Of a stretch of 64,000 nucleotides of DNA, positions 18,473-26,887 are shown piece after piece. The notes beneath the pieces were generated by a model. That model saw only the letters and a list, made by a program, of their open reading frames with translations. It had not been told where the DNA came from and did not search any database. This stretch comes from Verrucomicrobiaceae bacterium UBA1938 (GTDB taxonomy: Bacteria; Verrucomicrobiota; Verrucomicrobiia; Verrucomicrobiales; Verrucomicrobiaceae), in contig DDFC01000032.1 of NCBI GenBank assembly GCA_002336895.1, positions 559,904 to 623,903 on the forward strand. Direction: 5' to 3'. Position numbers and translations under genes: made by a program. Each line of letters starts with the position of its first letter. Position 1 is the first letter of the stretch.

Positions 18473-19347
18473 GCTTTGTTCAAAATACGCTTTGTCTGCC
18501 TGCGGAAACCATTCACACGCAGGGAGCCATCGGCCATGACGTCAAGCAGCGAGTAGCCGTTGTTTTCCACACCGCTTCCCTCCACCATGGCAACGAGCGT
18601 GACATAGTGGATGCCTGCGATATGCTGATAGTCGTTCTTGTGTGAGTGCCCCTGGAACACAGCGAGCACCTTGCCGGATTTTTCCAGCAGCGCACGCACC
18701 TCGGCAGCATTGCGAACCGAATGCGCCTTGTCCATGTCGAGCCGTTGATGAGCGCAGACGATCACCGGACCACCTGCTTTTGCCAGCGCGGCCTCCAGCC
18801 ACGCGAGTTCCACCTTCGGGAGATTGGCGTCCTGCCAGTTGAAATTCTTCCGCTCATACGGAGTCCCGTCTTCGCGAAAGCAGGCGTCGAGAATCAGAAA
18901 CGTCACCCCTTTTTCCTCGAACACTGCATGCCCTCCAGTGGCTTTTGTATTTGCCGCAAACTCCTGCTTTGTCAGCGTTCCGACGCAGTGGTTTCCCAGC
19001 ACGTAGTGTCTGGGCATTGCCAGCTTGGCGAAATGCGACTCCATCGTCTTCAGCCATTCGATCTCACGTTCCACCGAATCAGCCTGATCAATAAAATCTC
19101 CCAGCTCCACCACGAACGCCGGCCTTTCACGATTCATGACCTCCACCGCCTCATCCAGCTTGGCCAGCGCTTCGCGGTAGAAGCGGGTTTTCGTCGGCTG
19201 CTTGTCGGCATAATGCAGGTCTGTCATCAGACCTGCGCGCAGCAAGGGCACTGCGGCGTCATCAGCCGCCAGAAGAGTGCCGGCTCCCAGGCCGGACAGG
19301 CAGAGAAGACCGTGTTCGAGGAAAGCGCGTCGGGAAAAAGAAGACAT
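18469..19347 (-). CDS. Tat-exported calcineurin-like metallophosphoesterase
   Basis: 292 residues. A twin-arginine signal (FSRRAFLEHG) precedes a hydrophobic stretch. All five metallophosphoesterase blocks are present: MTDLHYAD (D-x-H), ELGDFID (GD), VLGNHCVG (GNH), VIVCAHQRLD (H) and FQGHSHKND (GHxH). A dinuclear metal centre and phosphoesterase activity are therefore likely. The substrate is unknown. The stop codon overlaps the start of the DUF1080 gene in an ATGA arrangement, so the two products are probably made together. Confidence 0.85.
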   Translation of the reverse strand: MSSFSRRAFLEHGLLCLSGLGAGTLLAADDAAVPLLRAGLMTDLHYADKQPTKTRFYREALAKLDEAVEVMNRERPAFVVELGDFIDQADSVEREIEWLKTMESHFAKLAMPRHYVLGNHCVGTLTKQEFAANTKATGGHAVFEEKGVTFLILDACFREDGTPYERKNFNWQDANLPKVELAWLEAALAKAGGPVIVCAHQRLDMDKAHSVRNAAEVRALLEKSGKVLAVFQGHSHKNDYQHIAGIHYVTLVAMVEGSGVENNGYSLLDVMADGSLRVNGFRRQTKRILNKA

Positions 19348-19392
19348 GGCGTGTGAAAACGATCTCTCGCCCTGTTTTTTGCCATCATTTGA

Positions 19393-20661
19393 TCACGCTT
19401 TGTCGAGTGCGCTTTTCACATGCTTCATCGATCCCGCAAAGCACTCATGCACGTAAGTCATGGCTTTTCGCACCTTGCCCTGAGCTGCAGCATAATCGGC
19501 ATCGATGGCGAACAGTGTCTCCGCCATTTTTTCCACCGGGGTCTCGTCCATCTCCAGCAGCCATTCCCCCAGTCCGATGTCCTTGAACATCCAGCACTTG
19601 GGCGAGTGAAACTCGGAGTAGGTGTGGATGACAGGCGTACCGTTGGCGAGGGCGATGATGGGAGAGTGCGGCTCATGGCACACAATCGTGTGAGCCCGCG
19701 CAAAGATGGAGGCAGCCTCGTCGGAGTTCCAGAAGTACTCCAGGTTCACCACCTGCTTTTGGATTTCTGGCGGGAGTGGATCGTGAATGAGGCGCTTGTT
19801 GTGCCCCATCTCTTTGATCGTCTCCGGCGCGATGAGCACTTTGTGGCCGGTCTTTTTGACCCACATCGTGACAAGCTCCCTGTACTTTGCCGCACGGCGT
19901 TCGTCGTCCGCGATCTGCTCCGGCGAGGGATGCAGCGGATTGAGCTTCTGCGGGCGAGGATCATCCACCCCGGGAGCTTTGGGTGTGTTGGTGCGGATTT
20001 GAACTGTGATAAACTTCCTCTCTTCGAGGCCGAGCTTCTTCATCGTCGCCAGTCCTCGTTCTTCGTCGCGCACGTCGATGCCAAAACAGCCGTCCGGCCC
20101 AAACTCGAGCACAGGGGTTTTCACCCCGCCTTTTTTGAGAATGTTCAGGGTCTTCGTTTCACGCGTGTAGATGAAGGATGCACCGTTCAGCAGGGCAATG
20201 CGCTCCTCCGCCCCCTTGCCCTCGACCATGGTGGCAAAATACGACTGACCGAAGAGTCCATAGGGCTTGCCCACTTTTTGGCAGAACTGCATGAAGCTGA
20301 TGTCCTGCCCCATGCCTGAATTACGGATGTAGAGATCGCAATTGGAGATCGCATGACGCAGCGCCTCGTCCTTTTCTCCTTTGCCAGCAAGGCTGCCCTG
20401 AAGAATCTCCACTTTGGGAAAGCGCTTTTTGAGCATGACAGTGACGCGCTCATCCAGCTTCATGGCCCATACCATCACCTTCACCTCAGGCAGATGCTCC
20501 TCGATGACACGCAGCGTGCCCGGCGTATGCCCGATGTCACCGATGTTCACCGTGTCCCAGGCAGACTGCAGCAGGATCGTCTTGGGATTCCCGTCAGCAG
20601 CGAGGACGGAACCGCCAAGCGCGGCGGTGATGGAGGCGATGAAATGGCGGCGGTTGTGCAT
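19393..20661 (-). CDS. Polysaccharide pyruvyl transferase-like protein with export signal
   Basis: 422 residues from the ATG at 20661; earlier in-frame starts lie inside the upstream gene. The body looks like the pyruvyl transferase fold: TVNIGDIGHTPGTLRVIEEHLP at the N-terminus (compare the NxGD motif of CsaB/WcaK-type enzymes), CDLYIRNSGMGQ, and a late glycosyltransferase-like segment (AHTIVCHEPHSPIIALANGTPVIHT). Oddly, the N-terminus reads as a Tat-type signal (NRRHFIASITAALGGSVLA), although characterised family members use cytoplasmic phosphoenolpyruvate. It ends 45 bp before the phosphoesterase gene. The family call is moderately secure; activity is open. Confidence 0.65.
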   Translation of the reverse strand: MHNRRHFIASITAALGGSVLAADGNPKTILLQSAWDTVNIGDIGHTPGTLRVIEEHLPEVKVMVWAMKLDERVTVMLKKRFPKVEILQGSLAGKGEKDEALRHAISNCDLYIRNSGMGQDISFMQFCQKVGKPYGLFGQSYFATMVEGKGAEERIALLNGASFIYTRETKTLNILKKGGVKTPVLEFGPDGCFGIDVRDEERGLATMKKLGLEERKFITVQIRTNTPKAPGVDDPRPQKLNPLHPSPEQIADDERRAAKYRELVTMWVKKTGHKVLIAPETIKEMGHNKRLIHDPLPPEIQKQVVNLEYFWNSDEAASIFARAHTIVCHEPHSPIIALANGTPVIHTYSEFHSPKCWMFKDIGLGEWLLEMDETPVEKMAETLFAIDADYAAAQGKVRKAMTYVHECFAGSMKHVKSALDKA

Positions 20662-20665
20662 GGGT

Positions 20666-22711
20666 TCAGCGGTTGGTTTCGAGAAGTTGCAGAGCATCCA
20701 CGATGACGAAGCCATCGGTGCCGGTATTGCGGATGTTGATGACCGTTTCTGCATCGGAATCCAGCGCGACAACGCCAATGCTGCGAAACGCCTCCCCGGC
20801 TGCAAGCGGCTGTGTTTGATCCACGAGGATCTCGGTTTTCCGCCCGCCGCACGCGATTACCACGGGTACTTTGGTGGCCCGCGTCTCATGCGGAGAATAG
20901 GCCATGCGCAGCTCATAGCGTCCCGTTTTGGGCACTTTGCAGCGGAAGACAGCGGCTGATTGACCATCAGCGCGCTTGTCGTCATGCAGATACCCGGTGC
21001 CGATATGCGGCTTGAACCCCGAAGAACGGCTCCACGGTCCTTGGAGTTCAGCCTGTGCGTCATCGAGCACGATGCCCGGCAGAGACTTGGGATCTATGTT
21101 CATCGCCCCCTGCGGCTCTGGTTTCACTTCCGGCAGCACAGGCAGTTCCAGCACCTGCTTCTGCACCAGCAGCCGCTCACGCAGCGCAGCATAGGGCAGC
21201 TTCTGCACAGCGACATTTTGCTTTGCGGCCAGAGCAGCGGCAATGCCTGCGCTCTGCCCCAGAATCATCCAAGTGGGCTCCACACGAATGGAGGAGATGC
21301 CCACATGCGTGCAGGACAGCGCCACGGGCACGAGCAGGTTGTCGCACTCGGCTGCTTTGGGTGTGATGGCCCGATAGGGCATGTGATAGGGATACCCATG
21401 CCGCCGCCCTGCCATTCGCACCGGCATGATGGTTCCTTCATCGACGACCATGTCCTTTGTCCCCAAACGCTGGCAGTCATGTGAATCGATGGGAAACGAA
21501 GACACCACGATTGGGTCATCCTTCTTCGGATCCTCCATGATGTCTTTCTGCGACAGCACGTACTCGCCCACCATTCGCCGCCCCTCGCGCACGTAGAGCT
21601 GCGGCGACCAGTGGCCATATTCGGCAAACTCGTCGCGGCACAGGCCCAGCTCGCTCATCTGCTGCCGCAGCGCCTCTGGCACAGCAGGGTCCGTGCTCAG
21701 AAAATGATACAGCTCCAGGGTGTATTGCTTGTGCGCCTCCCAGATTTTCGCACGCCCCTCCTCATCAGCTTCACTCCACCCATTGCAGGCCCCGACGAGC
21801 CCCATGGAGAACTGTTTTCCGATGCCGTTGTTTGCATCAAACTTGTTTCCGGGCAGCGGATATAGATCCCAAAGCAGATGCGGCTTCTTCTCCTGTGCAT
21901 AGTAGCGCCTCACCACCTCAAACCGGGCCGGATCATAGCTGGCAGGTCGCGGAAACGGCACCCGGTTTGCCGGATCTTTCGTGACGCAGAGCCTGAAGCT
22001 GTACACCATCACATTCTTGTCTCCCGCCTCGTCCGCACCGGCATCCTCCGTCGTGATCAGAGGCAGCGGTCTGCCTTCGGCATCCACACCTGAGATTGCC
22101 AGCTTTGCCTTGGGATACTGCTTTCCGGCCAGCGGCTCGCCAAAGTCCTTCCGCCCCTCACGGCCAATCGTCCAGCTCACGCCTGCCGCCGCCATCAGGT
22201 CGCCCTCATAGGTGGCATCGACAAAGACCTTCGCTGAAAAACTGCTGTCTCGAGTCGTGATTCCTGTGATGTGCGCCCCCGTTTTGGCGGCTTTGGTGAC
22301 CGGCTGCTTTGTCAGCACTTTCACTCCGGCCTCATCGAGCATCTGCCGTGTGATTTTGGCGGCCACATGCGGCTCGTAGGTCCAGGGTTTGTGGTCCTTT
22401 TCGCTGACTTTGTAGGGCAGCGCCACGCCTCGGCTTTGGTAGTCAGCTTCCACCCGCAGATGCCATTCCTCAAAGAGCCCCAGCACGGTGCTGCGCACGG
22501 TTTGATTGGAGTCGCTAAAACAAAGCCCCCCTGTATTCACGCCACCAACGTGGTCTGTGGACTCCAGTAGAATCACGGAGGCCCCTTCCCGAGCCGCCGC
22601 AATCGCAGCGCAGAAGCCCCCAGGAGTCGCTCCATAGACGATGACATCTGCGTCCGATGCGCCGTGAAGGACAAGACTGAGACTGAAAAAGAAGGCTAGA
22701 ATGCGCGTCAT
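20666..22711 (-). CDS. Exported FAD-dependent oxidoreductase with golvesin-like C-terminal domain
   Basis: 681 residues from the ATG at 22711, which starts a signal peptide (MTRILAFFFSLSLVLHGASDA). The FAD-binding Rossmann segment follows (DVIVYGATPGGFCAAIAAARE, then VILLESTDHVGG, and FVDATYEGDLMAAAG further on), as in the FAD-dependent family often annotated as xanthan-lyase-associated. NLLVPVALSCTHVG and a GQSAGIAAALA motif close the FAD domain. Residues about 545-681 form a beta-sandwich like the golvesin C-terminal domain (YELRMAYSPHETRATKVPV, ending DGFVIVDALQLLE). The substrate is unknown. It lies 4 bp upstream of the pyruvyl-transferase-like gene, so the two are cotranscribed. Confidence 0.8.
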   Translation of the reverse strand: MTRILAFFFSLSLVLHGASDADVIVYGATPGGFCAAIAAAREGASVILLESTDHVGGVNTGGLCFSDSNQTVRSTVLGLFEEWHLRVEADYQSRGVALPYKVSEKDHKPWTYEPHVAAKITRQMLDEAGVKVLTKQPVTKAAKTGAHITGITTRDSSFSAKVFVDATYEGDLMAAAGVSWTIGREGRKDFGEPLAGKQYPKAKLAISGVDAEGRPLPLITTEDAGADEAGDKNVMVYSFRLCVTKDPANRVPFPRPASYDPARFEVVRRYYAQEKKPHLLWDLYPLPGNKFDANNGIGKQFSMGLVGACNGWSEADEEGRAKIWEAHKQYTLELYHFLSTDPAVPEALRQQMSELGLCRDEFAEYGHWSPQLYVREGRRMVGEYVLSQKDIMEDPKKDDPIVVSSFPIDSHDCQRLGTKDMVVDEGTIMPVRMAGRRHGYPYHMPYRAITPKAAECDNLLVPVALSCTHVGISSIRVEPTWMILGQSAGIAAALAAKQNVAVQKLPYAALRERLLVQKQVLELPVLPEVKPEPQGAMNIDPKSLPGIVLDDAQAELQGPWSRSSGFKPHIGTGYLHDDKRADGQSAAVFRCKVPKTGRYELRMAYSPHETRATKVPVVIACGGRKTEILVDQTQPLAAGEAFRSIGVVALDSDAETVINIRNTGTDGFVIVDALQLLETNR

Positions 22712-22751
22712 GGTTCCCCACAAGGACGCCTCCCCAGGATTTTGGACACGA

Positions 22752-23669
22752 TTATTTCAGGCGAGCAGCCACGGCACGATGTGCCGTCTCTTGCAGAAAG
22801 CGGGCATAGTCGGCATCCAGCCCCTTTGGCACAAAGGTGCTGCCCACGGCGCTTTCACCAAACAGCACCTCATACCACACGCAGGCGCCCAGATACTCAC
22901 CCGCCATATTGGCATGGTGGCCGTCCATGCCGAGCGTGGTCTTTCCATCCTTCTGCTTCTTCCACAGCCAGCCGACGTGCAGCGAATGCGTCTGGTTTGG
23001 CAGCGCAGGCTGCTTGGCGGCCTTCGGATCAAAGCTCGTGTCCGTCTGGTAGCCCCATTTGGCATCGGTGTCCGCCAGATGAAAGGCGTCTCCGGTCGGG
23101 ATGATGCGCGCATGAAACTCCGCCGCGATTTTGTCATAGGCCGCGTGCAGGCCGGTGTACATCTCGTCCTGTGTTTTGGGCTCGCCCTCTTTACCAGAAG
23201 GCTTGGTGAAGCGTGGATCGTCTTTCCGATACTCCCAAGTCTCATGCACCAGCAGCCTGGCCTGCGGTGCGTATGTGGCCACATAATCGCGCAGCCATCC
23301 GGCATGCGGCTGATAGGTGGTAAAGTCGTGGCTCTTGATGCTGGCCTGCTGGATGGTGACGTAGTCCCACTGGTCCAGCTCTAGATTTTCCTTCAGCCCG
23401 CGGCTGCTGGTGTACAGCCCAGCCTTGTCTTTCGGGTCGGCCTCGTGTTTCTGCGCCTTTTCGGCATGCACCTGGAATGACGCACCGCCAATGACCAGCG
23501 GCTGGTGCACCAGCTTGTGCCCACCTGCTTTCGCCAGATCACCCAGGTAATGAGTGGCATTGGCCGAGAAGCTGTTTCCGATGGTGAGCAGCTTCACCGT
23601 TTTGGCCTCGCCCGCGAAGGACGAGACACAAAACAGCAGCAGTGTGAATAGCAGAGCCGGTGCTTTCAT
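22752..23669 (-). CDS. Exported SGNH/DUF4886-like hydrolase
   Basis: 305 residues with a signal peptide (MKAPALLFTLLLFCVSSFA). The SGNH block I motif reads LLTIGNSFSANAT, with candidate catalytic Ser in GNSFS. A block II/III region (DYVTIQQASIKSHD) follows. Block V, the Asp-His dyad, reads GMDGHHANMAGEYLGACV. This layout is DUF4886, related to carbohydrate esterases. Deacetylation of a polysaccharide is a reasonable guess given the surrounding exported carbohydrate genes. It lies 40 bp upstream of the FAD oxidoreductase gene. Confidence 0.72.
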   Translation of the reverse strand: MKAPALLFTLLLFCVSSFAGEAKTVKLLTIGNSFSANATHYLGDLAKAGGHKLVHQPLVIGGASFQVHAEKAQKHEADPKDKAGLYTSSRGLKENLELDQWDYVTIQQASIKSHDFTTYQPHAGWLRDYVATYAPQARLLVHETWEYRKDDPRFTKPSGKEGEPKTQDEMYTGLHAAYDKIAAEFHARIIPTGDAFHLADTDAKWGYQTDTSFDPKAAKQPALPNQTHSLHVGWLWKKQKDGKTTLGMDGHHANMAGEYLGACVWYEVLFGESAVGSTFVPKGLDADYARFLQETAHRAVAARLK

Positions 23670-23681
23670 GAGGCTTTGCGA

Positions 23682-24086
23682 TCAATGATGGCAGCCGCAG
23701 CCTTCTCCGCAGCCCTGGGGAAACACCTCCGCCTCGGTAGGCACCTTGCCGCGCTCCAGGCTCTTGCCCACATAGCCATTCACCACTTCAGCGATGCCAC
23801 GCAGGATGTCCTGTGCTTCCACAAAGCTCAGGATGGCGGTGTTTGCATCACACTGGTCCTGCAGGTCGGTGAAGCGGGAGATTTCCTCGCCGCTGGGCTC
23901 TTCACCGTGGTGCTGCTTCTGGTGCAAGGCACGGCCGAGCGTGGCCATCTCGCGGTAGAGGGACACGGCGGCTTCATCAGCGAGGAATGCCTCTGCTTTT
24001 TCGCGGGCGTTCTGCACTTCGCTGTCTGCCACGAGGACTTCGCACAGTTCGACGAGCTTGGAGGTGATTTGGGGGGATGCTTTCAT
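23682..24086 (-). CDS. YlbF/YmcA family protein with Cys-His tail
   Basis: 134 residues. The helical core (SKLVELCEVLVADSEVQNARE, AVSLYREMATLGRALHQKQ, ILSFVEAQDILRGIAEVVN) fits the Com_YlbF family. In Bacillus, YlbF, YmcA and YaaT form a complex that carries iron-sulfur clusters and acts with RNase Y in RNA processing. Here the last ten residues are GCGEGCGCHH, with Cys126, Cys130, Cys132, His133 and His134, a strong candidate metal- or cluster-binding tail. The gene stands 12 bp upstream of the DUF4886 gene on the same strand. Function in this phylum is not known. Confidence 0.72.
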   Translation of the reverse strand: MKASPQITSKLVELCEVLVADSEVQNAREKAEAFLADEAAVSLYREMATLGRALHQKQHHGEEPSGEEISRFTDLQDQCDANTAILSFVEAQDILRGIAEVVNGYVGKSLERGKVPTEAEVFPQGCGEGCGCHH

Positions 24087-24139
24087 GGGGGGCTGAGCTT
24101 AGGCCGGAAAAGCCGATTCAAAGGGAAAAGTCGGACTAT

Positions 24140-24853
24140 TTACCAGGCCCGGGCCGCCTCCAGATTCCGTTTGAAACCCTCTCGTACCAGCGAGAGGTCG
24201 GAATCCATGGCGATCCACGTGAATCCCAGCGCCTTCAGCTTCTCCTTGTCATCCGCATGCCGCACCAGAATGCCGCAGCCCTTGCTGTGGTCTTTGGCCG
24301 CCTTGACGATGCTGTCCACACAGGTGTCATAGCTGATGGATGCCTTCTGCGCCTTCAGGTCAAACGACAGGTCTGCAGGACCGATGAACAAGGCATCAAT
24401 CCCTTCCACAGCGGCGATCTCGCTGGCATTGGCCACGGCTGCTGCGGTCTCGATCTGTGCAAGGATGATCGGCGTAGGCATCACATCACCCGGCAGGCGC
24501 ATGCCATAGCCGTAGGTGCGCACCGTGCGTGAGACGCCCCGGTGCCCGCGTGGCGGATAATACGCCGCGTCCACACAGTGCCGCGCCTCCGCCGCCGTGT
24601 TCACATGCGGCACCATGATGCCCTGCGCCCCCCAGTCCAGCACACGCCCGATCAGGTCGGGATGCGGCGCGCTCACACGCACGATGGCCATGGTGCCGCT
24701 GCCGCGCAGCGCCCGGAGCTGATTTGGCAGCGCGGCTTCGGATTCGCAGCCATGCTCCAGATCGATCAAGACCCAGTCAAAGCCGCACTCCGCCGCCAGC
24801 TCAGTGACCGCTGGAGAACCGATGGAGAGGAAGGTGCCAATGTGTGTTTTCAT
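24140..24853 (-). CDS. HpcH/HpaI family aldolase
   Basis: 237 residues from the ATG at 24853. Family motifs: GFDWVLIDLEHGCESE near residue 30, VRVSAPHPDLIGRVLDWGAQGIMVPHV, the metal-binding Glu in LAQIETAAAVAN, and the metal-binding Asp in ALFIGPADLSFD. These class II aldolases cleave 2-keto-3-deoxy acids (HpaI, GarL, RhmA) to pyruvate and an aldehyde. It is the last gene of a unit comprising sialidase, BASS transporter, kinase-like protein and aldolase, and it starts 2 bp after the kinase stop. A role in splitting an imported sugar acid is likely; which one cannot be read. Confidence 0.88.
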   Translation of the reverse strand: MKTHIGTFLSIGSPAVTELAAECGFDWVLIDLEHGCESEAALPNQLRALRGSGTMAIVRVSAPHPDLIGRVLDWGAQGIMVPHVNTAAEARHCVDAAYYPPRGHRGVSRTVRTYGYGMRLPGDVMPTPIILAQIETAAAVANASEIAAVEGIDALFIGPADLSFDLKAQKASISYDTCVDSIVKAAKDHSKGCGILVRHADDKEKLKALGFTWIAMDSDLSLVREGFKRNLEAARAW

Positions 24854-24855
24854 GA

Positions 24856-25920
24856 TCAAAGAATGTCGATGCCGCTGGAAGTGCGCAAGCCCTGCAACGC
24901 CAGATCCAAACGCGAATGCGTGAACTCACGCAGTGAACTGCCGGATGTGCCGGATGAGATGAGGAAGAAGCCGTCATCACGATCAAAGTAGCCCGCACCC
25001 ACACGGATCACGGCCTTGACGATCATGTTGCGCAGAAGGTGCAGCCAGAAACGGCGCAGATGCTCTGCAGGCAGGGGGCGCTTGGTTTGATAACCCTCAA
25101 AGGCCCGACGCAAAAACGTGGCATCGTGAAAACAGGCGAGAAGCGAGAGATCTTCCATGGGATCTCCGCTGATGGCGTCGTCGAAGTCGATGAAAGCCGC
25201 GATCTGGCTCTCCGTGCCGAGGATGTTCCAGAGCGCGAGGTCCTTGTGGACAAAGCAGCCTGCTTCGAGCTGCAGAAGTGCCCGGTGATTCTCGATTTCA
25301 GAAAGGATTTCATCGCTCTGCACCTGGGTGAGGAACCCACGCGTAACGAGAAAGAACAGGTGCTGATCCAGCCGCAGCATGAAGTAATCGGCGTAAGTGG
25401 CGTGGCAGCCGTTCAAGGATTCGTCCAAGATGCCGAACCCTGAAAACGTGAGCTGCTGCCACTGCGCCACCGAAGCGCCGATGTCGAAGGCGATGTGCGG
25501 CACATCGAGGCGGCCCTGCTTGTACCAGTGATTGAGATCCGGCGCGTGAATACGCTCCAGAGCCTGCCATGCAAAAGACACCTGGGCTCGTGTGGCATCA
25601 CAGGCATACACCAGCGGCGTCTTCACCCCCGCCTCTCTCACACGTCCCAGCAACGCTGACTCCACGGCAAGATGACCATCTTTTTCAGGGCCGTTCTCGA
25701 CGCGTACAAACATCGCCTGTCCCGCCACCCTGGCATTCCAGGTGAGGTGATTGCCCTGCCCGATTCCGGTGCTCAGCTCTACACACTGAGTGACAAAGTG
25801 CCGCTGCAGCGCCGCACGGAGCTGACGCTCGATGTCAGCATCAGCCACACCACGTTTCTGCGTGCCGTGGAACGCCGCCGGGCGGTCGCATTTCCAGTAG
25901 TAGATGTCTCGTCGGCTCAT
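24856..25920 (-). CDS. APH-family small-molecule kinase
   Basis: 354 residues from the ATG at 25920; an upstream ATG (25953) would overlap the transporter gene by 31 bp. The aminoglycoside-phosphotransferase/choline-kinase fold is shown by Brenner's motif FVHKDLALWNIL (catalytic HKD...N) and the metal-binding Asp in AAFIDFDDAISGDPMEDLSLL. An N-lobe segment precedes them. Such kinases phosphorylate small alcohols, sugars or antibiotics. Between a BASS importer and a 2-keto acid aldolase, a metabolic kinase acting on the imported compound is more likely than drug resistance. Coding spacing on both sides is within a few bases. Confidence 0.7.
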   Translation of the reverse strand: MSRRDIYYWKCDRPAAFHGTQKRGVADADIERQLRAALQRHFVTQCVELSTGIGQGNHLTWNARVAGQAMFVRVENGPEKDGHLAVESALLGRVREAGVKTPLVYACDATRAQVSFAWQALERIHAPDLNHWYKQGRLDVPHIAFDIGASVAQWQQLTFSGFGILDESLNGCHATYADYFMLRLDQHLFFLVTRGFLTQVQSDEILSEIENHRALLQLEAGCFVHKDLALWNILGTESQIAAFIDFDDAISGDPMEDLSLLACFHDATFLRRAFEGYQTKRPLPAEHLRRFWLHLLRNMIVKAVIRVGAGYFDRDDGFFLISSGTSGSSLREFTHSRLDLALQGLRTSSGIDIL

Positions 25921-25922
25921 GT

Positions 25923-26855
25923 TTACGCATCCGGGGTACGCCGCTTCCACCATGCGGCCATGAGGCCGCCGACGATGTTTTGCATCACACCGCTGAAGAC
26001 TGCGGCGGCTGCAGCCAGAGGCAGCGCTGGAAAATGCTCCCGGGCCAGCGATGCAGCCATGCCGCCGTTTTGCATGCCCACCTCGATGCTCACCGTGCGG
26101 GCCACGGACTCAGGATAGCGCAGCACCTTGGGCACGAAGTAGCCCACCAAAAAACCGATGACATGAAGCAAAAATGCCGCCAGGGCCAGGCGCCCAAAAT
26201 TGGACGAGATGGCATCCGCACTGGCGGCCACGATTCCTCCACTGACGCACGTAAAAGCCAGCACGGCTATCGTAGGTCCACAGGCACCGATCTGATCCGC
26301 CGTGCGCGGCAGCTTCCAGCGGATGAGCACCCCCAGCACCACCGGAGCCACAGTGAGCTGCAATGCCGAAAGGCACAAACCCCAGGCATCCACAGGCACG
26401 TACTTTCCTGCCAGAGTGCTGGTCCACATGGGGGTGAAGAAGAAAGCCAGCAGTGTGGATGCAAGGGTGAGCACCACGGAGAGCGCCACATTGGCCCGAG
26501 CCAGATAGCTGATCATGTTTGACGCCATGCCACCGGGGCAGCTCGCCACCAGAATGATGCCCACAGCGAGGCCGGGATCGAGTTTCAGCAGCGTGGCCAC
26601 CAGCCACCCCGTCAGCGGCATGATGGTGTACTGCGCCACAAAGCCCAGCGCCACGCTGCCAGGCATGCGCACGATGGCTTTGAAGTCATCCACACTCAGC
26701 GTCAGCCCCATGCCCAGCATGGAGGCCGCCAGCGACCAGAAGATCCACGGCTTGTCAAACCACAGCATGGTCTGCGGCTTGAAGAAAGCCAGAACGGCCA
26801 GGCTCACCAGCCATACGGGATACAGATTGTTAAACCAGTTGAAGAAGCGGATCAT
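25923..26855 (-). CDS. Bile acid:sodium symporter (BASS) family transporter
   Basis: 310 residues with nine to ten hydrophobic segments. BASS motifs: LGMGLTLSVDDFKAI after the first segments, VILVASCPGGMASNMISYLARANVALSV (the discontinuous Na+-binding helix), and a late SIEVGMQNGGMAASLA. Bacterial BASS proteins import keto acids, pantoate and similar anions with Na+. It begins 32 bp after the sialidase gene and ends just before the kinase ATG, so it is the probable importer of this operon. Confidence 0.9.
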   Translation of the reverse strand: MIRFFNWFNNLYPVWLVSLAVLAFFKPQTMLWFDKPWIFWSLAASMLGMGLTLSVDDFKAIVRMPGSVALGFVAQYTIMPLTGWLVATLLKLDPGLAVGIILVASCPGGMASNMISYLARANVALSVVLTLASTLLAFFFTPMWTSTLAGKYVPVDAWGLCLSALQLTVAPVVLGVLIRWKLPRTADQIGACGPTIAVLAFTCVSGGIVAASADAISSNFGRLALAAFLLHVIGFLVGYFVPKVLRYPESVARTVSIEVGMQNGGMAASLAREHFPALPLAAAAAVFSGVMQNIVGGLMAAWWKRRTPDA

Positions 26856-26887
26856 TTTCAGTCGTTCGGTTGGTACAGTGGTTGGGA

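Noticed and set aside
24856..25920. Reading the APH-fold protein as an antibiotic-resistance gene
   Set aside because: It is embedded between a BASS importer and a 2-keto acid aldolase with adjacent stops and starts, so a metabolic kinase is more likely.
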